Positions 1 through 12,600 of a stretch of 64,000 nucleotides of DNA are shown one piece after another (position 1 is the first letter of the stretch; every line of letters starts with the position of its first letter). A program made the translations under genes and the position numbers. Source of the stretch: Antitrichia curtipendula (Eukaryota; Streptophyta; Bryopsida; Hypnales; Leucodontaceae); contig OX579635.1 of assembly GCA_951230915.1 (NCBI GenBank), positions 3,410,001 through 3,474,000 on the forward strand, read 5' to 3'. The notes under the pieces were generated by a model that was given only the letters and a program-made list of their open reading frames with translations, was not told where the DNA came from and made no database searches.

Positions 1-26
1 CGAGCGAGGGGGGTCAATCCACCCCG
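1..26. mobile_element. Right end of a hAT-like MITE, cut by the window edge
   Basis: The first 26 bases (GAGCGAGGGGGGTCAA followed by TCCACCCCG) match the right terminal inverted repeat of the MITE family seen complete at 60781-61013. The rest of the copy lies outside the window. Confidence 0.6.
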
Positions 27-668
27 ATCCCAAATATGACATGGAAATTCAGTTTGGAAACTTCCTTGTGGAAAATGATCCTCATCTTCAGTAGCAGTAT
101 CCCGAACTTGCCATCTGGTTATGTTGCAAAGCAGAGCCGAAAGAACCCAATTCCATGGGAGGGGGAAGCAGGCTCATCCTTTGGGAAGTTCAGACCCCGT
201 CAAGGCAACCCTTATGATTCCGCGACGATCGATGTGCATGGGGTCTATTAATTTCACAGTTGAATGTTCATCAGAAGTTCAGTTGCTTGAGAACCAAGTT
301 ACAGCGACGGTGGTGGAATCACGCACAGATTCAGGACTTTTCTGTCTCGCCGCTGTCGTCCGTCTCTCTCGTGGTATACACATCCATTAACTACAGTAGT
401 TATCAGCCGCTGTCGTCTCTCTCAGAGTCTCAGAGTCTCAGGCTTGCGGATGGGCTTGCAATTGCAAGGCAACCCCATGTGCAATTCCGGTCATGGCGAC
501 GGTTGGATTCGTTACCTTGACATGAGGCCCAGAGTACCTCGTTTTTTGGATCACCGAATAGAGGTTTCTTGTCGCAGCAGTTGCACGCAAATCGATGGAC
601 GAAGGTCGTTGGGAATCTGAATCTGATCTGAATTGGTAGTTGATTCAGTCCCACCCACAGCACACCAC
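27..668. other. Spacer without a recognisable gene
   Basis: Only short open frames with no recognisable motif. GC is moderate. The segment lies between two copies of the same MITE family, and bases 661-668 (CACACCAC) form the left half of an apparent 8-bp target duplication for the element pair that follows. Confidence 0.4.
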
Positions 669-1149
669 GGCGGCCGGGGTGAACTGGCCCCCTCGCTTGT
701 CCTGCCAAAGTCCTTCGGTAAATGTAAAAACTGCCCCCTATTTTGTGCCGCTTAAATTTTGAATTTCTCCACGCCTCCTAGCTAATTTGGGGCCTCTGAT
801 TGAATTCAAAATTCAAAATTTTTATCATCCGCGACAAATAAAAAATTTCAGTGTTTTCTGCAGGGGTAAAACACGGGGCAAAACAGGGGGCAATCCTCCC
901 TGGGCTTTCCTCCCCCAAGGGGACGAGCGAGGGCCGGGGTGAACTGACCCCTCGCTTGGCCCTGCGGGCCGACCTTGTTTTCTGCACAAATTTTTTTTTT
1001 GCAAATTTTGAATTCATATTTGGGATCAGAGACCCCTAATTAGAAAAATTACTTCAATATAATCCCTGGATCGGCCCAAAATAGTTTTTTTTTTTTTTTA
1101 CATGCACCCCTGGTAAGGCTGAGCGAGGGGGGGCAATTTACCCCGGCCC
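669..1149. mobile_element. Two adjoining copies of the hAT-like MITE family
   Basis: A first copy (about 669-931) begins GGCCGGGGTGAACTGG and ends near GGACGAGCGAGGG. A second (932-1149) begins GGCCGGGGTGAACTGACC and ends TTACCCCGGCCC. The inner sequence of the first is the reverse complement of the second and of the copies at 55014 and 60781 (shared blocks CCCCTATTTTGTGCC and CTAATTTGGGGCCTCTGAT), so the copies are head to head or nested. CACACCAC occurs at both 661-668 and 1150-1157, an 8-bp direct repeat expected of hAT insertions. No transposase is encoded. Confidence 0.75.
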
Positions 1150-1285
1150 CACACCACACGAAACTGAGTGATGAATGCTTCGCCGAAAGTTAAGAGTGGG
1201 GTCACCACGTGTCGTCTTTGAAATACTGAAGCTGAGATCGTCTGTTACATTTCATTACAATTTGGTTGCGATGGACATAAACAAG

Positions 1286-1660
1286 TACCGTAGGTAGGAA
1301 GTGCCATGTCAGATTGAAGTTCCATGTCAGATCGATTATGACTTTGACTTGTCCACGTCACCCTAGTCCAATCAAGTGATGACATGAGTTCCTGGAGACC
1401 AAAGTTCCAAAAAACATTCTAAACATGAGCGATGTCAGATTGAATTTCCATGTCAGATTATGACTGCGACTGGTCCACCTCATCCTAGTCCAATCAAAAG
1501 ATGACATGAGTCCCTCTAGACAAAAGTTCTAAATGACATTCTGAACATTCGGTACGTGAGGAAGTGCCATGTCAGATTGTGACTGGTTCGCGAAACCTTA
1601 AATCCAATCAAAAGATGACATGAATCCCTGTAGACAACAAATTACTTAATTTACCGCCGA
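1286..1660. repeat. Tandem repeat, three diverged units of about 125 bp
   Basis: Three consecutive units share CCATGTCAGATTG-like starts (1303, 1432, 1567) and a core TCCAATCAAAAGATGACATG followed by A(G/A)T(T/C)CCT and TAGAC (near 1366, 1490 and 1603). Units differ by substitutions and small indels, so the array is old. It lies about 600 bp upstream of the putative TATA box of the transporter gene. No coding role is visible. Confidence 0.75.
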
Positions 1661-2856
1661 ATCTGGCCCTCATGTAGGATAAACCGAAAGAACTGAACTG
1701 ACCAGCTGGGTCCGTCCTTTTCGCTGACTGCGCCGGATGTTTGGAAAATTTCCTTCCAGTTTCAACTTTCAAGCATTCTGAAATCTGAATTTTTGATGAG
1801 TTCAAACGTCCAAACTCTTGACGGGAGCATATGCTGGGCCCCATTTCCAGACCGATAAGCTTAGGCAATTGCGATGCCTGTTGCCAGCCTCCAGTTCTCA
1901 CGGTCTGTGTTTTTCTCTTGTTAAACTACTGTGCAGCCGTCCTCTTCATCACATGGCGTGTGTCAAGTGCATCAAAATTTTCTATTTAAACGAAGGTCAT
2001 CTATTCTTCGCTTGCTATCACTTCCATTCATCATTCACGTCTCAGATGTCGTGGTTGGTAGGACCTTTGCACTCTTATGTCGATCTTAAAGCATTGAATT
2101 TCGTTGACTGAGTGCATTGTAAGCCCCACTTGCAGTCTCTCCTGTTTACTTGGTCTTTATATTGGAGCCGAGGAAGCGTGCTGGGGCGATAAGTTACATT
2201 GTGCATGTGCGTTCATAAGTCGGACGGTTGGACGGGATTCCGATTCTCCCGGTTTGCTGGCCGGTCGGTTTATATAAGCTTGCAGAGATTCTGCACCGTT
2301 CTCACACCTCGCGCAAGAATTATCACATACGAGTTCGCGTTTCCAGGTTCCAGGTTCCAGGTTTAGAGTTTGTTTGGGGTACATTTGGTTGAGACGCCGC
2401 ATTCGTGCCTGTCCGACGCTTGAGTGGGTATTCTTGGGATACAAATTGTCACGATTGTCTGCCTGGAGCGTACGTGTAGAAGTTAGGACATATGCAGGAT
2501 TTGTGGTCCTTGCAAGGTACGGCTTGAGTAGAGAGCGCTTCACGGAACCAAGCTAGCTCTCGCCATTGTCGTCTCCAGCACTCTTCATGTGGCCCACTTT
2601 CGTTGCGCAGGAAATTGTTCGTTCACAAGTGCACACCACGCGCCTTTTCTTTCGTCAACATCGTCGCCTCAACTAGGTGGTGAATCCGAGTATCGAGATT
2701 GTTAGAACAGAGGATCCTTGGGGTTGTGCCTGCGTTGTGGAATTGGCCATCCCGGCAAAGAATTTGGCTCCTTTCGGCGGATCGAAGCAAAGGGGAAACC
2801 GTTGCGTGTGCTTTTGCTGTTGTGAGAGCAACGATCCAATTTGGAAGTGGGTAATT
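1661..2856 (+). promoter_or_regulatory. Promoter and 5' leader of the amino acid transporter gene
   Basis: This stretch holds no convincing coding sequence. A good TATA box (TATATAAG) lies at 2271-2278, about 580 bp before the chosen start codon, so transcription probably begins near 2300 and leaves a leader of roughly 550 nt. An open frame in the coding phase reaches back to an ATG at 2677, but the extra 60 residues look unlike the family N-terminus. The leader may also hold an intron; the sequence does not decide this. Confidence 0.5.
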
Positions 2857-5025
2857 ATGGCAGGCGACTCGCCGAGGAAAGAGTACGTGGGCATGGCGCA
2901 GACAGAGAGGACGCCGCTGCTGCCGAGCAAGAGGCAGGATCTGCTGGTGGAGGAGGATGTGTACGACGACTACCACGAGGCGTCGGTGTCGAGCGGGGTG
3001 TTCAACCTGTCCACCACCGTCGTGGGCGCCGGGATCATGGCGCTGCCGGCCACCATGAAGGTGCTGGGCCTGCCGCTCGGGATCGTGAGCATCATCGTCA
3101 TGGGGATTTTGAGCGAGAATTCTATTCAAATCATGCTGCGCTACTCAAGCCCGTCCGGTGCTCGCTCTTACGGTGGCTTGATGGGTGACGCGTTCGGCGC
3201 TGTTGGCCGTGCCCTGGTGCAGCTCTGTATTATCATCAACAACTTCGGCATCCTCATCGTTTACTTGATCATTATCGGTACATCCTGGCACACCTTCATA
3301 GCAAGCTCATTTTCTTACCATGGTATCGAGGAAGTAACATACATGATACCGTTTGCGTCACTTTGAACATATTCCTAAATGTAATTTTAGTATCCTCTAC
3401 CTCAGATGGCGTTGTTTGCTGTCCTGTGAATGCTAGGGTTTGTGTATCTGAGGAGAAATTGGAACTGATGGTTTTGGATTTGATTTTGCTGGTGCAGGTG
3501 ATGTGCTTTCAGGAACTTCAGGAGTAGGAGATCATTACACCGGAGTACTTGAAGAGTGGGCTGGCGGAGCAACATGGTGGAACGAGCGCACCTTCGTTCT
3601 CTTCACCATCACGGTTGTAGTGCTGCTGCCTCTCGTCTCATTGCGACATGTCGGTACGCAATTCATCACCATCTCTCATCTTTGCATATTCCTTTAATGA
3701 CTTGATCTCCGACTCATGTGATATCACCGAGGTTGAATGTTGCGGCGGTGATTCTCGCAGACTCTTTGAAGTGGACATCCGCATTGTCGGTGGCACTGGC
3801 GGTGGTGTTTGTGGTGATCGTCGCTGGGGTGACGATGTGGAAATTGGTCGCTGGCGACATTCCTTGGCCAAGACTCACTCCTGAGGTTCATGACCAGAAG
3901 TCATTCTGGCGTCTCTTCACCGTCATTCCCGTCATTATGACTGCCTACATTTGCCACCACAATGGTACAACAATTTCTTACACTCTCTCCACTCCACTTC
4001 CTCTCGTATATCCCTTTGCTCTATTTGTTGTACGTAGATCTTTTGAAATGTGTGCAGGCTAGTGCAAAACCCTAAAGCTTGTGCTGATTTGCTAAAACTG
4101 ATTACCGCAGTACATCCAATTGCAAATGAGTTGGCTGGAACGGCGGATGCTTCCGACGAGAAGATGCAGCAGGTAGTGCGCTGGTCCATGTTCCTGTGCG
4201 GCGGCATCTACCTCTGCACAGCCACGTTCGGGTACCTCTTGTTTGGGGATGCAACAGGGGATGACATCTTGTCCAACTTCGACACTGATCTGGGAGTGCC
4301 ATTCTCCCATGCCCTTTGCGTCATCGTCCGGATCAGCTATGTCGTGCACATCATGTTGGTCTTCCCGCTGCTCAACTTCTCCCTTCGCCTCAACCTGGAC
4401 GCCATTCTCTTCCCCAGAGCCACCCCTCTCGCCCACGACAGCCTCCGCTTCTCCCTCGTCACCGTCTTCCTCGTCTGCAGCGTCTTCTTCGGCTCGGCTG
4501 TGGTGCCCAACATTTGGATCGTGTTCCAGTTCACCGGTGCCACCGCCACTGTTTGCTTGGGGTTCATCTTTCCTGCTCTCGTCTTGCTCAAGTAAGTTGC
4601 TCTCTCTCGTTTCAGATTCTTTTTATCGATTAGCAAGATTTGATGAGCTTCTTGTTGGATATCATTAGCTTGGCGCTGTAGAATCAGTTCGCCTTACCGC
4701 AACCCTAATTCGCCATAGTGACAGACTAGTGTGCTCTTTGTGAATCTCAATTTAGTTGAGAGTAAGTGTGTGTTCCGTGTGTGCGATCAATATACCCAAT
4801 ATGCTGCTTTTCTCACTTTTTTGTGCACCACTTTTGTCTTCCAGGGACAAGCCCTTGTTGGCAACCAAGAGAGACAAGCAAGAGGCCGTGGTGATGGTGA
4901 TCTTGGCCATTCTCTCCAGCGTGGTTGCTGTTTCAACAAACCTGTTTAATCTTCTGGAACCAGCAGTCCACCCTGGAGGTCTTCCTGCAGGTCTTAGCAC
5001 AGGCTACTTCCTCAAGTCATTGTAA
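2857..5025 (+). CDS. AVT-type (SLC38/AAAP family) amino acid transporter
   Basis: Exons 2857-3277, 3498-3653, 3761-3964, 4111-4591 and 4845-5025 join in frame to 480 aa. All introns are GT-AG. The protein starts MAGDSPRKEY, has a hydrophilic N-terminus with ERTPLLPSK, then about eleven hydrophobic segments. The first carries SGVFNLSTTVVGAGIMALP, the AAAP/SLC38 signature; later AYICHHNVHPIANEL and GYLLFGDATGDDILSNF are also family hallmarks. Plant AVT proteins (AVT6 is the nearest type by recall) are proton-coupled amino acid carriers of vacuolar or other endomembranes. The substrate cannot be read from sequence. ATG 2857 was chosen over the in-frame ATG at 2677 because the downstream N-terminus fits the family. 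The gene appears intact. Confidence 0.93.
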
Positions 5026-5472
5026 AATACGCATTAGATTCGTAAGGTTTACTTGATTATTATTCGGATTTGATCTGCGAACTCAGCAGAAAATGTACAT
5101 TTACTTGTTAGACTGTGCAGTAGCGACATTGTCAACGGGAGGTTGATAGATATCACTCACACAGATTTGTCACCTGAATTTGAGCCTTTCAAATTCAAGT
5201 TAGGCTTTGTCACCCAAATTGAGCCACTCACTCAGGTATTGTATTTATTTATTCACCAACAGGTCAGCTCAAAGCTGCATCCTAGGTATTACACTTGTAC
5301 ATTGGATTCAACACATGATTAATCAAATCATTGTTCTTCCTACTTGGACTGAATTCGGAGACACTCGACGTTTTCATACCATCTGTTCCCTCACTCACTG
5401 GCTTTGTTCTACAGTTGTAGAGAGGGGACACAAAGTGTTGACAATTCTGCTTGTAAGGATCCGAAGCCAGCA

Positions 5473-5496
5473 ATATATATATATATATATATATAT
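5473..5496. repeat. (AT)12 microsatellite
   Basis: Twelve uninterrupted AT units, about 450 bp after the transporter stop codon. Likely to vary in length between individuals. Confidence 0.9.
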
Positions 5497-6309
5497 CGTA
5501 GTTTTTGCATCAACACTCGTCCCTTGCATACACGGAGTCAAATTTGTTGGCTCTGGACTGAAGGGAAGGAAGTTTTGCATTGCTAATGCCCAAGGCATAG
5601 AGCCTCTTGTAGTGTAGCTGCTTGTTGAAAGAGATGATGAGGAAAGTCTACTGATGCACCCATGAGGCATCTAGGTCAACAATTTCATGCTCATAGCCTT
5701 CTCTTGGCACTCTAATTGTCACATGGCAAAGAGATGAATCTGAAAAAGAGAAGGTGGCTTAGAGTACTAGCTTCATCCACTACTCACTCTTAGAGTACCT
5801 ATGGCTCTCTCAAAGGTCTATCTTTATCCACTTTGAGGATGAAGGTAGGATGTTGAAAGATACGATGGACTTGCTTTTGTTATGATGAGAAGATTATGTT
5901 TAATAATTGACTTGTTCCTATGCAACTTTTCTGGTTGTTTAGCACATCAAACTTCTCAAGAACACAAGGCCATTACTATCTTCATTGCAAGAGAAAAGAT
6001 CTAGATTTGGGTGGGTGATGTTAGGGGGATTTACAAGAAAGTTTGGAGAACTTGTTGAAGAGAGAATATTTTGTCCCCTTTGTTCTAGATGTCCAAGGTC
6101 TTGCACCAATGTTCAGAAGACCATAAGAGTGACATGAAATTGCATACCTTTTTTTTTTTTTATAGATTTATGTCATTATTAATTTGTGAATATTTAAGTT
6201 TTATTGTATTATTTAGGTACAAAGATGAAAGATTAGGTGACAAACTCAGTGGATTTTCCAAGCAAATTTCTTCATTCCTCATTCTTTGTTTATAGTAAAG
6301 GCATCATTA

Positions 6310-6358
6310 CACAATACTATAAGCAACCAACATCACTTTGATGTTGGTTGCCTATTGT
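6310..6358. repeat. Small perfect hairpin
   Basis: GCAACCAACATCA (6323-6335) pairs perfectly with TGATGTTGGTTGC (6339-6351) across a 3-base loop. Outside it CACAATA (6310-6316) pairs with TATTGTG (6353-6359). This may be a foldback micro-element or a transcript hairpin. It has no recognised family. Confidence 0.7.
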
Positions 6359-7416
6359 GAATAATAAATAAAAATTCTTCTTCTTCTTCATTTTATGAAC
6401 TTCCAAGCAATAATGTTTTAAAGAACTCTCTTCATTGTCATGTGATCTTTTATATGCCACATAACTTCTTCTACTTTCTCTTTCACACCGATGTATCAAG
6501 GTTTAATTGGCTAAAAATTCACATGTTATTTTGCATTAAATCTTGTCTTCCCATGATGTATTCAATTTTCAATATGCATGTGTTGTAAAATAAAGTTAGG
6601 TCCTATTTGGATATTAAAAAATACAATTTACAAATCTCTTTTCTTGACTCTTCCATAGTACAAAAAACACTTGAATTGGACATAAACAAATTATGTTGCA
6701 AGCCTTGAGGTAGCCATATCCATTCCAACATCCAATTCCACCCTCATGTACCAATGGAGTACATTCTAGAAAACAAATGTACACACATGAAGGAAGAATT
6801 TTTACATGGAGGGGAATGGATGTCTATAGTTGACCTACCACTCTACTAGTGGACTCAAAGGAGGCCTTTTACTGTCATTTATTAGAATGGGGGGATCTGG
6901 GAATAGGAGGGAGATTCACTTAAGGTTGAAGTATCACTTGTGAACCATACCAAGTATCTAATCTGTAGGGTTCGCTATTTCCAACCTCACGTTGGAACTC
7001 AAGTTTGGAATGATTTTTTTTGTCCTTGTCAAGGTTGGAATTCATAAGGTTATGACACATGTCCCAAAGTAGTAAGTGAGAAAGTAGTTCTTGAATGATC
7101 ATAATTAGAAGACTCTAGACATTGACTATTGGACAAGTGCACTTTTTGGCTCTCAAAAGTCACAATAATTTCAATTTTGAGAATAAAATTCTGAAAATTT
7201 TTCTATCCCCATATTTCCTATCTTCCTACATGGGAAAATTTTCCACCACCTCGTACTCCTCATCATCTACTACAAAATCGGTTAAATGATCGACTACTGG
7301 TGCCTCAACCTTTGTTTGAGACCGATATCGAGCTTCTTCCACTTGGCAGTGACTGTGAATCTGAGAATGAATTTTTTGCAGAGATCGTACCCAGTTGCCC
7401 ATTGTTGGACTTCGCC

Positions 7417-7986
7417 ATGGAGTCCTTGCAACTCTGCAGCGCTCTCTCGCTGTCTACTTCACTTACCCAGGAGTTTTCAATCTCCCCTCACTCTTTGAGC
7501 ATTCAAAAACAGGCATTCTTTCGTAGCAGCAAATGTTGGTGCAAGGGTTACCGGATTGGCACAGTTTCGGTTCGAGCCAGGCGACGAAACCGAGGTGAAG
7601 AAGAAGAAGACTCCGCCTCATCATTGGGGGTTTCGGAGGAAGAAGCGGAAACCCAACGGAGGAGGCCTTTGTGGCAGAGGGCATGGGGAGTGGGAGCGAG
7701 GAAATTAGGGTTTGGGGAGACGTGGAAGGAAGATCCTAGGGGTCGGCAGGAGCTGGAGGACTTGGATTCGTTTCTGGAAGGACGAGGACTGGAGTTTCGT
7801 TGGAAGGACGTGCTGGAGCCGAGCGTGGAGAATGTGCTCGCTCTCGTTTTGACAGGGTTGTTCCTGTATGCTGTTGTTTTGATCGGGTGGCAGTTGGTGT
7901 TGGTGGCCGCGGCCATCACGTTCTCGGCTTTGAAGTACGCCGTCATCGCTGCCATCCTTCTCGGTGTGCTCGTCTTCTTCCTCTGA
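7417..7986 (+). CDS. Small two-TM protein with likely chloroplast transit peptide
   Basis: Single exon, 189 aa from ATG 7417 in a good context (GCCATGG). The frame is open upstream to 7300, but the Ser/Leu-rich start MESLQLCSALSLSTSLTQ suits a chloroplast transit peptide. A middle acidic/basic stretch (RARRRNRGEEEEDSASS) is followed by a soluble part with many Trp/Arg. The C-terminus is a hairpin of two hydrophobic segments (about residues 139-158 and 161-188) ending in VLVFFL at the very terminus. I do not recognise a named family. By architecture it is probably an organelle membrane protein. Not a shadow of another gene: the other frames are less coherent. Confidence 0.65.
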   Translation: MESLQLCSALSLSTSLTQEFSISPHSLSIQKQAFFRSSKCWCKGYRIGTVSVRARRRNRGEEEEDSASSLGVSEEEAETQRRRPLWQRAWGVGARKLGFGETWKEDPRGRQELEDLDSFLEGRGLEFRWKDVLEPSVENVLALVLTGLFLYAVVLIGWQLVLVAAAITFSALKYAVIAAILLGVLVFFL

Positions 7987-9614
7987 CGCCGTGGTGTTTG
8001 GGTTTGAAATCCGAGCCCTGAGTGATTGGCTATGGCTAGTGCTTGTCACTAAAAGAAGCATAACACCAAGTGGTATGGTAGCCTAGGGTTCATTCGACTA
8101 TGGGATTCATTGCTACCGTGTTCGCCCTGCTTTGTGGATTGATACTCAAGGACCGCAATATCGCCATTACTTTGCGAAGATGCTATTGTGAAGGACCCTC
8201 GCGTTCCCTTTGCATAATTTGAGATTCAAGAGGATGCTGGTGAAGCAATTTGTGGAGGCCGCTCCGGCTTCTTCACTTCAACGGACAAATTTTGGTTGCC
8301 TCTTTACGACAGTGTCGAATATTCATGGGAGATCTTCGGAACTTTGAAACAGCTAGAGAGAACACCGAGCCTGGACACTGCTAGTCTTAGTCTTACTCCC
8401 ATCTTGATGCCATGGGTTTCACATATTTATTCCGGGAAATTAGCTTCTAATTCCTTCTGTACAGATTGTATTTTTATCAAGCATGGAAAGCTTTGTTTTC
8501 TCATCAATGTTGGAAGTTTCGGAAATTTCTCTTACTGCCTATCAGTTCACGCTATGATTTGAATGATTCACCGGTGTGGTGCATATCATTCTTGCATGCA
8601 GTGTATTGTTCATACCACACCTTGAGGAAGATTACATGAGTACCTTTTGAGGCAAATTACAGGAAAGGCAATGAAGTGGAAGCACATCACTGATGTGCCA
8701 TTTAGAACAAGTGGCAATACGAAGAGAGATTGAGGAGTTCCTCTTCCGTTGGGCATTACAAGGGATGACATGGCAAATAAGAAGCAGTGTTTCTTCTGGG
8801 CGCTCTTGCTCGAAAGTCCATGAAATGGGGAAACGAGCTTATATTTATGACTCAGGTCTTGTGGATTGGCCTTGGACTGGATTGGTGGAAGTGGGGCTGC
8901 CATTTTCTAATATAATGTGGTGAGATGCCCTTATTATCCTGCCAACAGATTACAGACGACCTCATGCAGTCAATACTCAGAAGTGCCAACAGAATCAAAA
9001 CCAAGATAGTGGCTTCATATAGAAGAGACGGGGTATCGTGAATGAAATTCATGAAAAAATTTACAGAAGCAAATGGGCCCAACTTTTTTCTTTTTTCTGA
9101 AAGTACATGGGCCCAAAATCCATAATCAAAAGTTTATGTAAATTTGATGAGTTGCATTCACGTCAGAGTCCAAGTATTGACTGAGAAAGAAAGGTAATAA
9201 ATCAATGAGGTTCTACAATTGCATTGCAAGGTGGAACCCTCAACTAAAATGTTCATACTGAAACTTTAGCTCTCACCAATCAGTGGATTAGGGAGAAATC
9301 CACACCCAGCTCTCATGGGAACCCCAGACCCACATGCCGCAGTTTGGAATAAGGTTCCACTGAGAAAGTCGGCTTCCTCTACTGAACTATGAATTAGAAA
9401 AGGGTTCACGAGGCCCAAAACAATTACCGATATCAAATATAATCTTCTCCTCTAAACTAATCAAGACTGTCAGACATAATCTTTTCCTCTTAACTAAATC
9501 AAGACTGCCAAATCTTGGATGGAGATCTACAGCGCCCTGAGAGTGCACGAAAAGATGGGATTATGACTTCGGAGACTCCTCTTTTCCAACTGCAATGAAA
9601 GCAACAGGAGAAGG
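7987..9614. other. Spacer without a supported gene
   Basis: Both strands have only short open frames. Around 8220-8450 and 8690-8900 (+) there are longer coding-looking stretches broken by stops, perhaps remains of a decayed element or gene, but no family motif is visible. It also contains the 3' flank of the helicase gene, which ends at 9615 on the opposite strand. Confidence 0.4.
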
Positions 9615-12600
9615 CTATGCGTTGATTATGGATTGGAGTCCCAGCTTGCAAGCAGATGCAGGATGGCCTTTCTTCTTGCAATGGTAACAGGTGATGACGA
9701 TCTCCGTGAAGACTCCAGGACGTATCTCATGGAAGACTCCCGAGGACACATTCGTTATTCCGTCCACCCTTCTTCTTCCAGCCTGCACCTCCTCAGGAGG
9801 AATCTCAAAAGTCATGGCAGGAAATGCAAACTTGCTGATAGAAGGCACCTCTTTAGCAGCCAGAGCCTTATAAAACTCCACCACCTTTTGACTAACCCTG
9901 CCACAGATCAAGCCAACATCCCCAAAGCATGGGTTCAGAGTGATTCGCTTCCATCGCCTTTAGGAAAGTGTTACTCGTTTAACGAGTCCATCACAGTAGC
10001 ATATGCTAAATTTCGAGAGAGAAAACGTAACTAGTATGTACTATAAAGGGCCCAGAGGACGAAAACCACGTTTTGAAGACCCTGCCTCCAATCCTGGTCT
10101 TAAGGTGTTCTTAAAAAAGCCTCCTAAATCCTATGGAGTGGAGCAAGTAAGATTTGTGGTGAGACTAGTACGGCTGCTAGGCCGCGCAAGCTTTCCGGCA
10201 AAGTCTATTAAAAAGTTTACGAAAAATTGTCCCCTAAGGATCGATTTCATTGACATTTAGCTTCAATAAAACACACTAGGGTCCTCTATACTTTGGAAAG
10301 GCAGAGCGCACCTAACATCTCTGGGATTGTAGGTTCCAATCACTTCCAAGCTTTCCATCGACCGCGCTCTACTGAGAGCCACATAGATTTGACCGTCCGC
10401 AAAAATACCGGCGAGAGTGACTTTTACATAGTCCAGGGTCATTCCTGCAACCAATAACCACCAGTCATCTCTTGCAAGAAACACAAGCAATTGATCAAAT
10501 GCTTCAACTATGAAGCGGTTGCAAACCTTCTTAATCTATCCAAAGGACGTAGTGTCTCAATAAAGAAAATAGCAAATACGCTTCTCTGCATGTGTACCTT
10601 GGCACTTGTGGATCGTAAGTGCCCAGGCCAGCTTGAGAGGGACCTGCCAAACAATTTTAATTTAGCAAGCGCCACAGGAAATGAAAATCCAGTCAACGGG
10701 TTCGTATATGTATTGACAACAACACAATTGACAACAATTGAACATAGGCATGAAGATAACTGACGCACAACAAAGAGGCCCAATTCTTTCTTTAACAGGC
10801 ATTTAATCCTATGCTGTGGATCAGATCTGGTGAACCTCTTTAGGTAAAGGGAGTATTCTCAGTGACCATAGCAAGTGAAAATACATCCCGCCCGAACTAT
10901 AATACTCAATCAGGTACGAATGTCAGGTTCTTTCTGGGAACTGTGAAAGACAAACGCAGCTCAAACATTCAAAGACAAGAGATTCAGGTTGAATAGGAAA
11001 AGAAACAATCAGGAAAATCTAGAGAGACTGTGCTGACCTGCCACCTTATGCACTCTCCAACATTTAACATTTCATAAGAGAACTTCTCAGGCACGCAGGC
11101 GATGATGCGCCCATTTCTGAACCTTACAATTGGTACCTCTTCAATGCTGCTACAACTTATATTGTATACTTTCTGCTCTTCTCTAATCCTCACTCTGCGT
11201 TCTTCATCGGTTTCAGATCTTTCTCTTTGAATTCTGGCACAATTTTTCAGCCGTTCCTGACACTCATGCAGAGTCTGATCCATGGGCTTCCAGCCCACTA
11301 GAATTCCGCGGGATCCATTGACAAGATCGCTTTCCTTCCCCTCCAATATCAAGTTCTTCAGTAGCATGACCTACGTAGCGACGAGAATAGAGTAATTTGA
11401 GCTGCAAAGAATACATTATCAAAATGCAGGAAGGCATGACCGATTTATTGTAAAAATGTAGAATCATGTGTAAAGTCCAGTCATACCTGTGCGCCAACTT
11501 TCAGGTTGATCTCTGCACTCGCAATGCAGTCCTTCCAGAAGTCTGCATCTTTCAAGATATTATGCTGCATTTCTTGACGACGCGTATCACGCTGTCCCAC
11601 GGCTTTGAGTCCTTCTTTGGTTAAAAATTCCTCGTCAGCAATTACGAGTACCTTTCTACTCGACAAGGCATTTAATTTTTCGTTATTATATACATCAGCG
11701 TCCGCGTTCCTGACAAAATACATGCACCATTTTATATCATGGAAGATCACAATAACTACATCATCAAGATAAATCCAACGGTCAAAGTCTTACAATTCCG
11801 AGAATCGACCTCAACAGAGTCAAGGATAATTCTGTGATAACTATCTACAATGCAAAAGATTGAACTTACTTCGAATATAAAACAGTCGGTTGGATGCCGT
11901 TTCTGGTAGGAAGATGCCTACTGCACCTCCTAAATATCTCTTCAAAGGCTGCTTTATCCTCCCCAGTTCTGATACCATTCAGCAAGTCAACGAAATGACT
12001 ATCCTCCTGCACTCAGTCGATTCAATTGCCTCAGAAAGTTAATCGTGTCATACGGAGTCTGCAAATCTACCTGCACCATCTCAACACGTTGACAGCTTGA
12101 CCCTCACCAAGAGCTCTATAGCTTCGTCAAACGCAAATTAGACGAATCATGTGTGGACAACTCTGCCAAACTAACTAAGCAGTATACTAAAATTCAGAAA
12201 CAATTTAGCAGGCCATCAGGACGTCAGATCTTTGAGACAAGCGTGTTCAGGAAAGGTAAGACAAGCGTGTTCAGGCTTTGGCAGGACAGGCATGCGATTT
12301 AGAACGCAGAGCTAAACAGTTACGACGATGTCTGATATATGGTAAACGTGCCTAATGCGGAACACTACAGACTTTGGAGTGTTGGAAATTCATCATGTTT
12401 ACACTTTACTGAAATCCGTCAATTGGAGATGGTTTCTCATATAGTTAGCTTTGAAATGATTTAGTAAGTTTAAAATTTTAATAAACTTGTGCTAACTGTA
12501 TAATTGTTCTTGTTGACATAGGACATCGGTCGAGCTTGCACTACGACGACGCCTACCCTGGAGCATTGCACACCTTGGAATTGACATACTCCGGCTAAGA

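Larger units (their letters stand above)
5026..7416. other. AT-rich spacer with simple repeats and hairpins
   Basis: No gene was recognised in this 2.4 kb. It holds an (AT)12 microsatellite at 5473-5496, a perfect 13-bp-arm hairpin at 6323-6351, and at 6744-6772 a copy of a dispersed repeat that recurs at 43594-43622. Its last part is the leader of the gene starting at 7417. Confidence 0.5.

Noticed and set aside
10263..10312. Helicase ending at the in-frame stop at 10263
   Set aside because: Splicing at 10312 into 9897 gives VSQKVVEFYKAL, which continues the expected PIF1 sequence after NPRDVR. The alternative tail has no family match.
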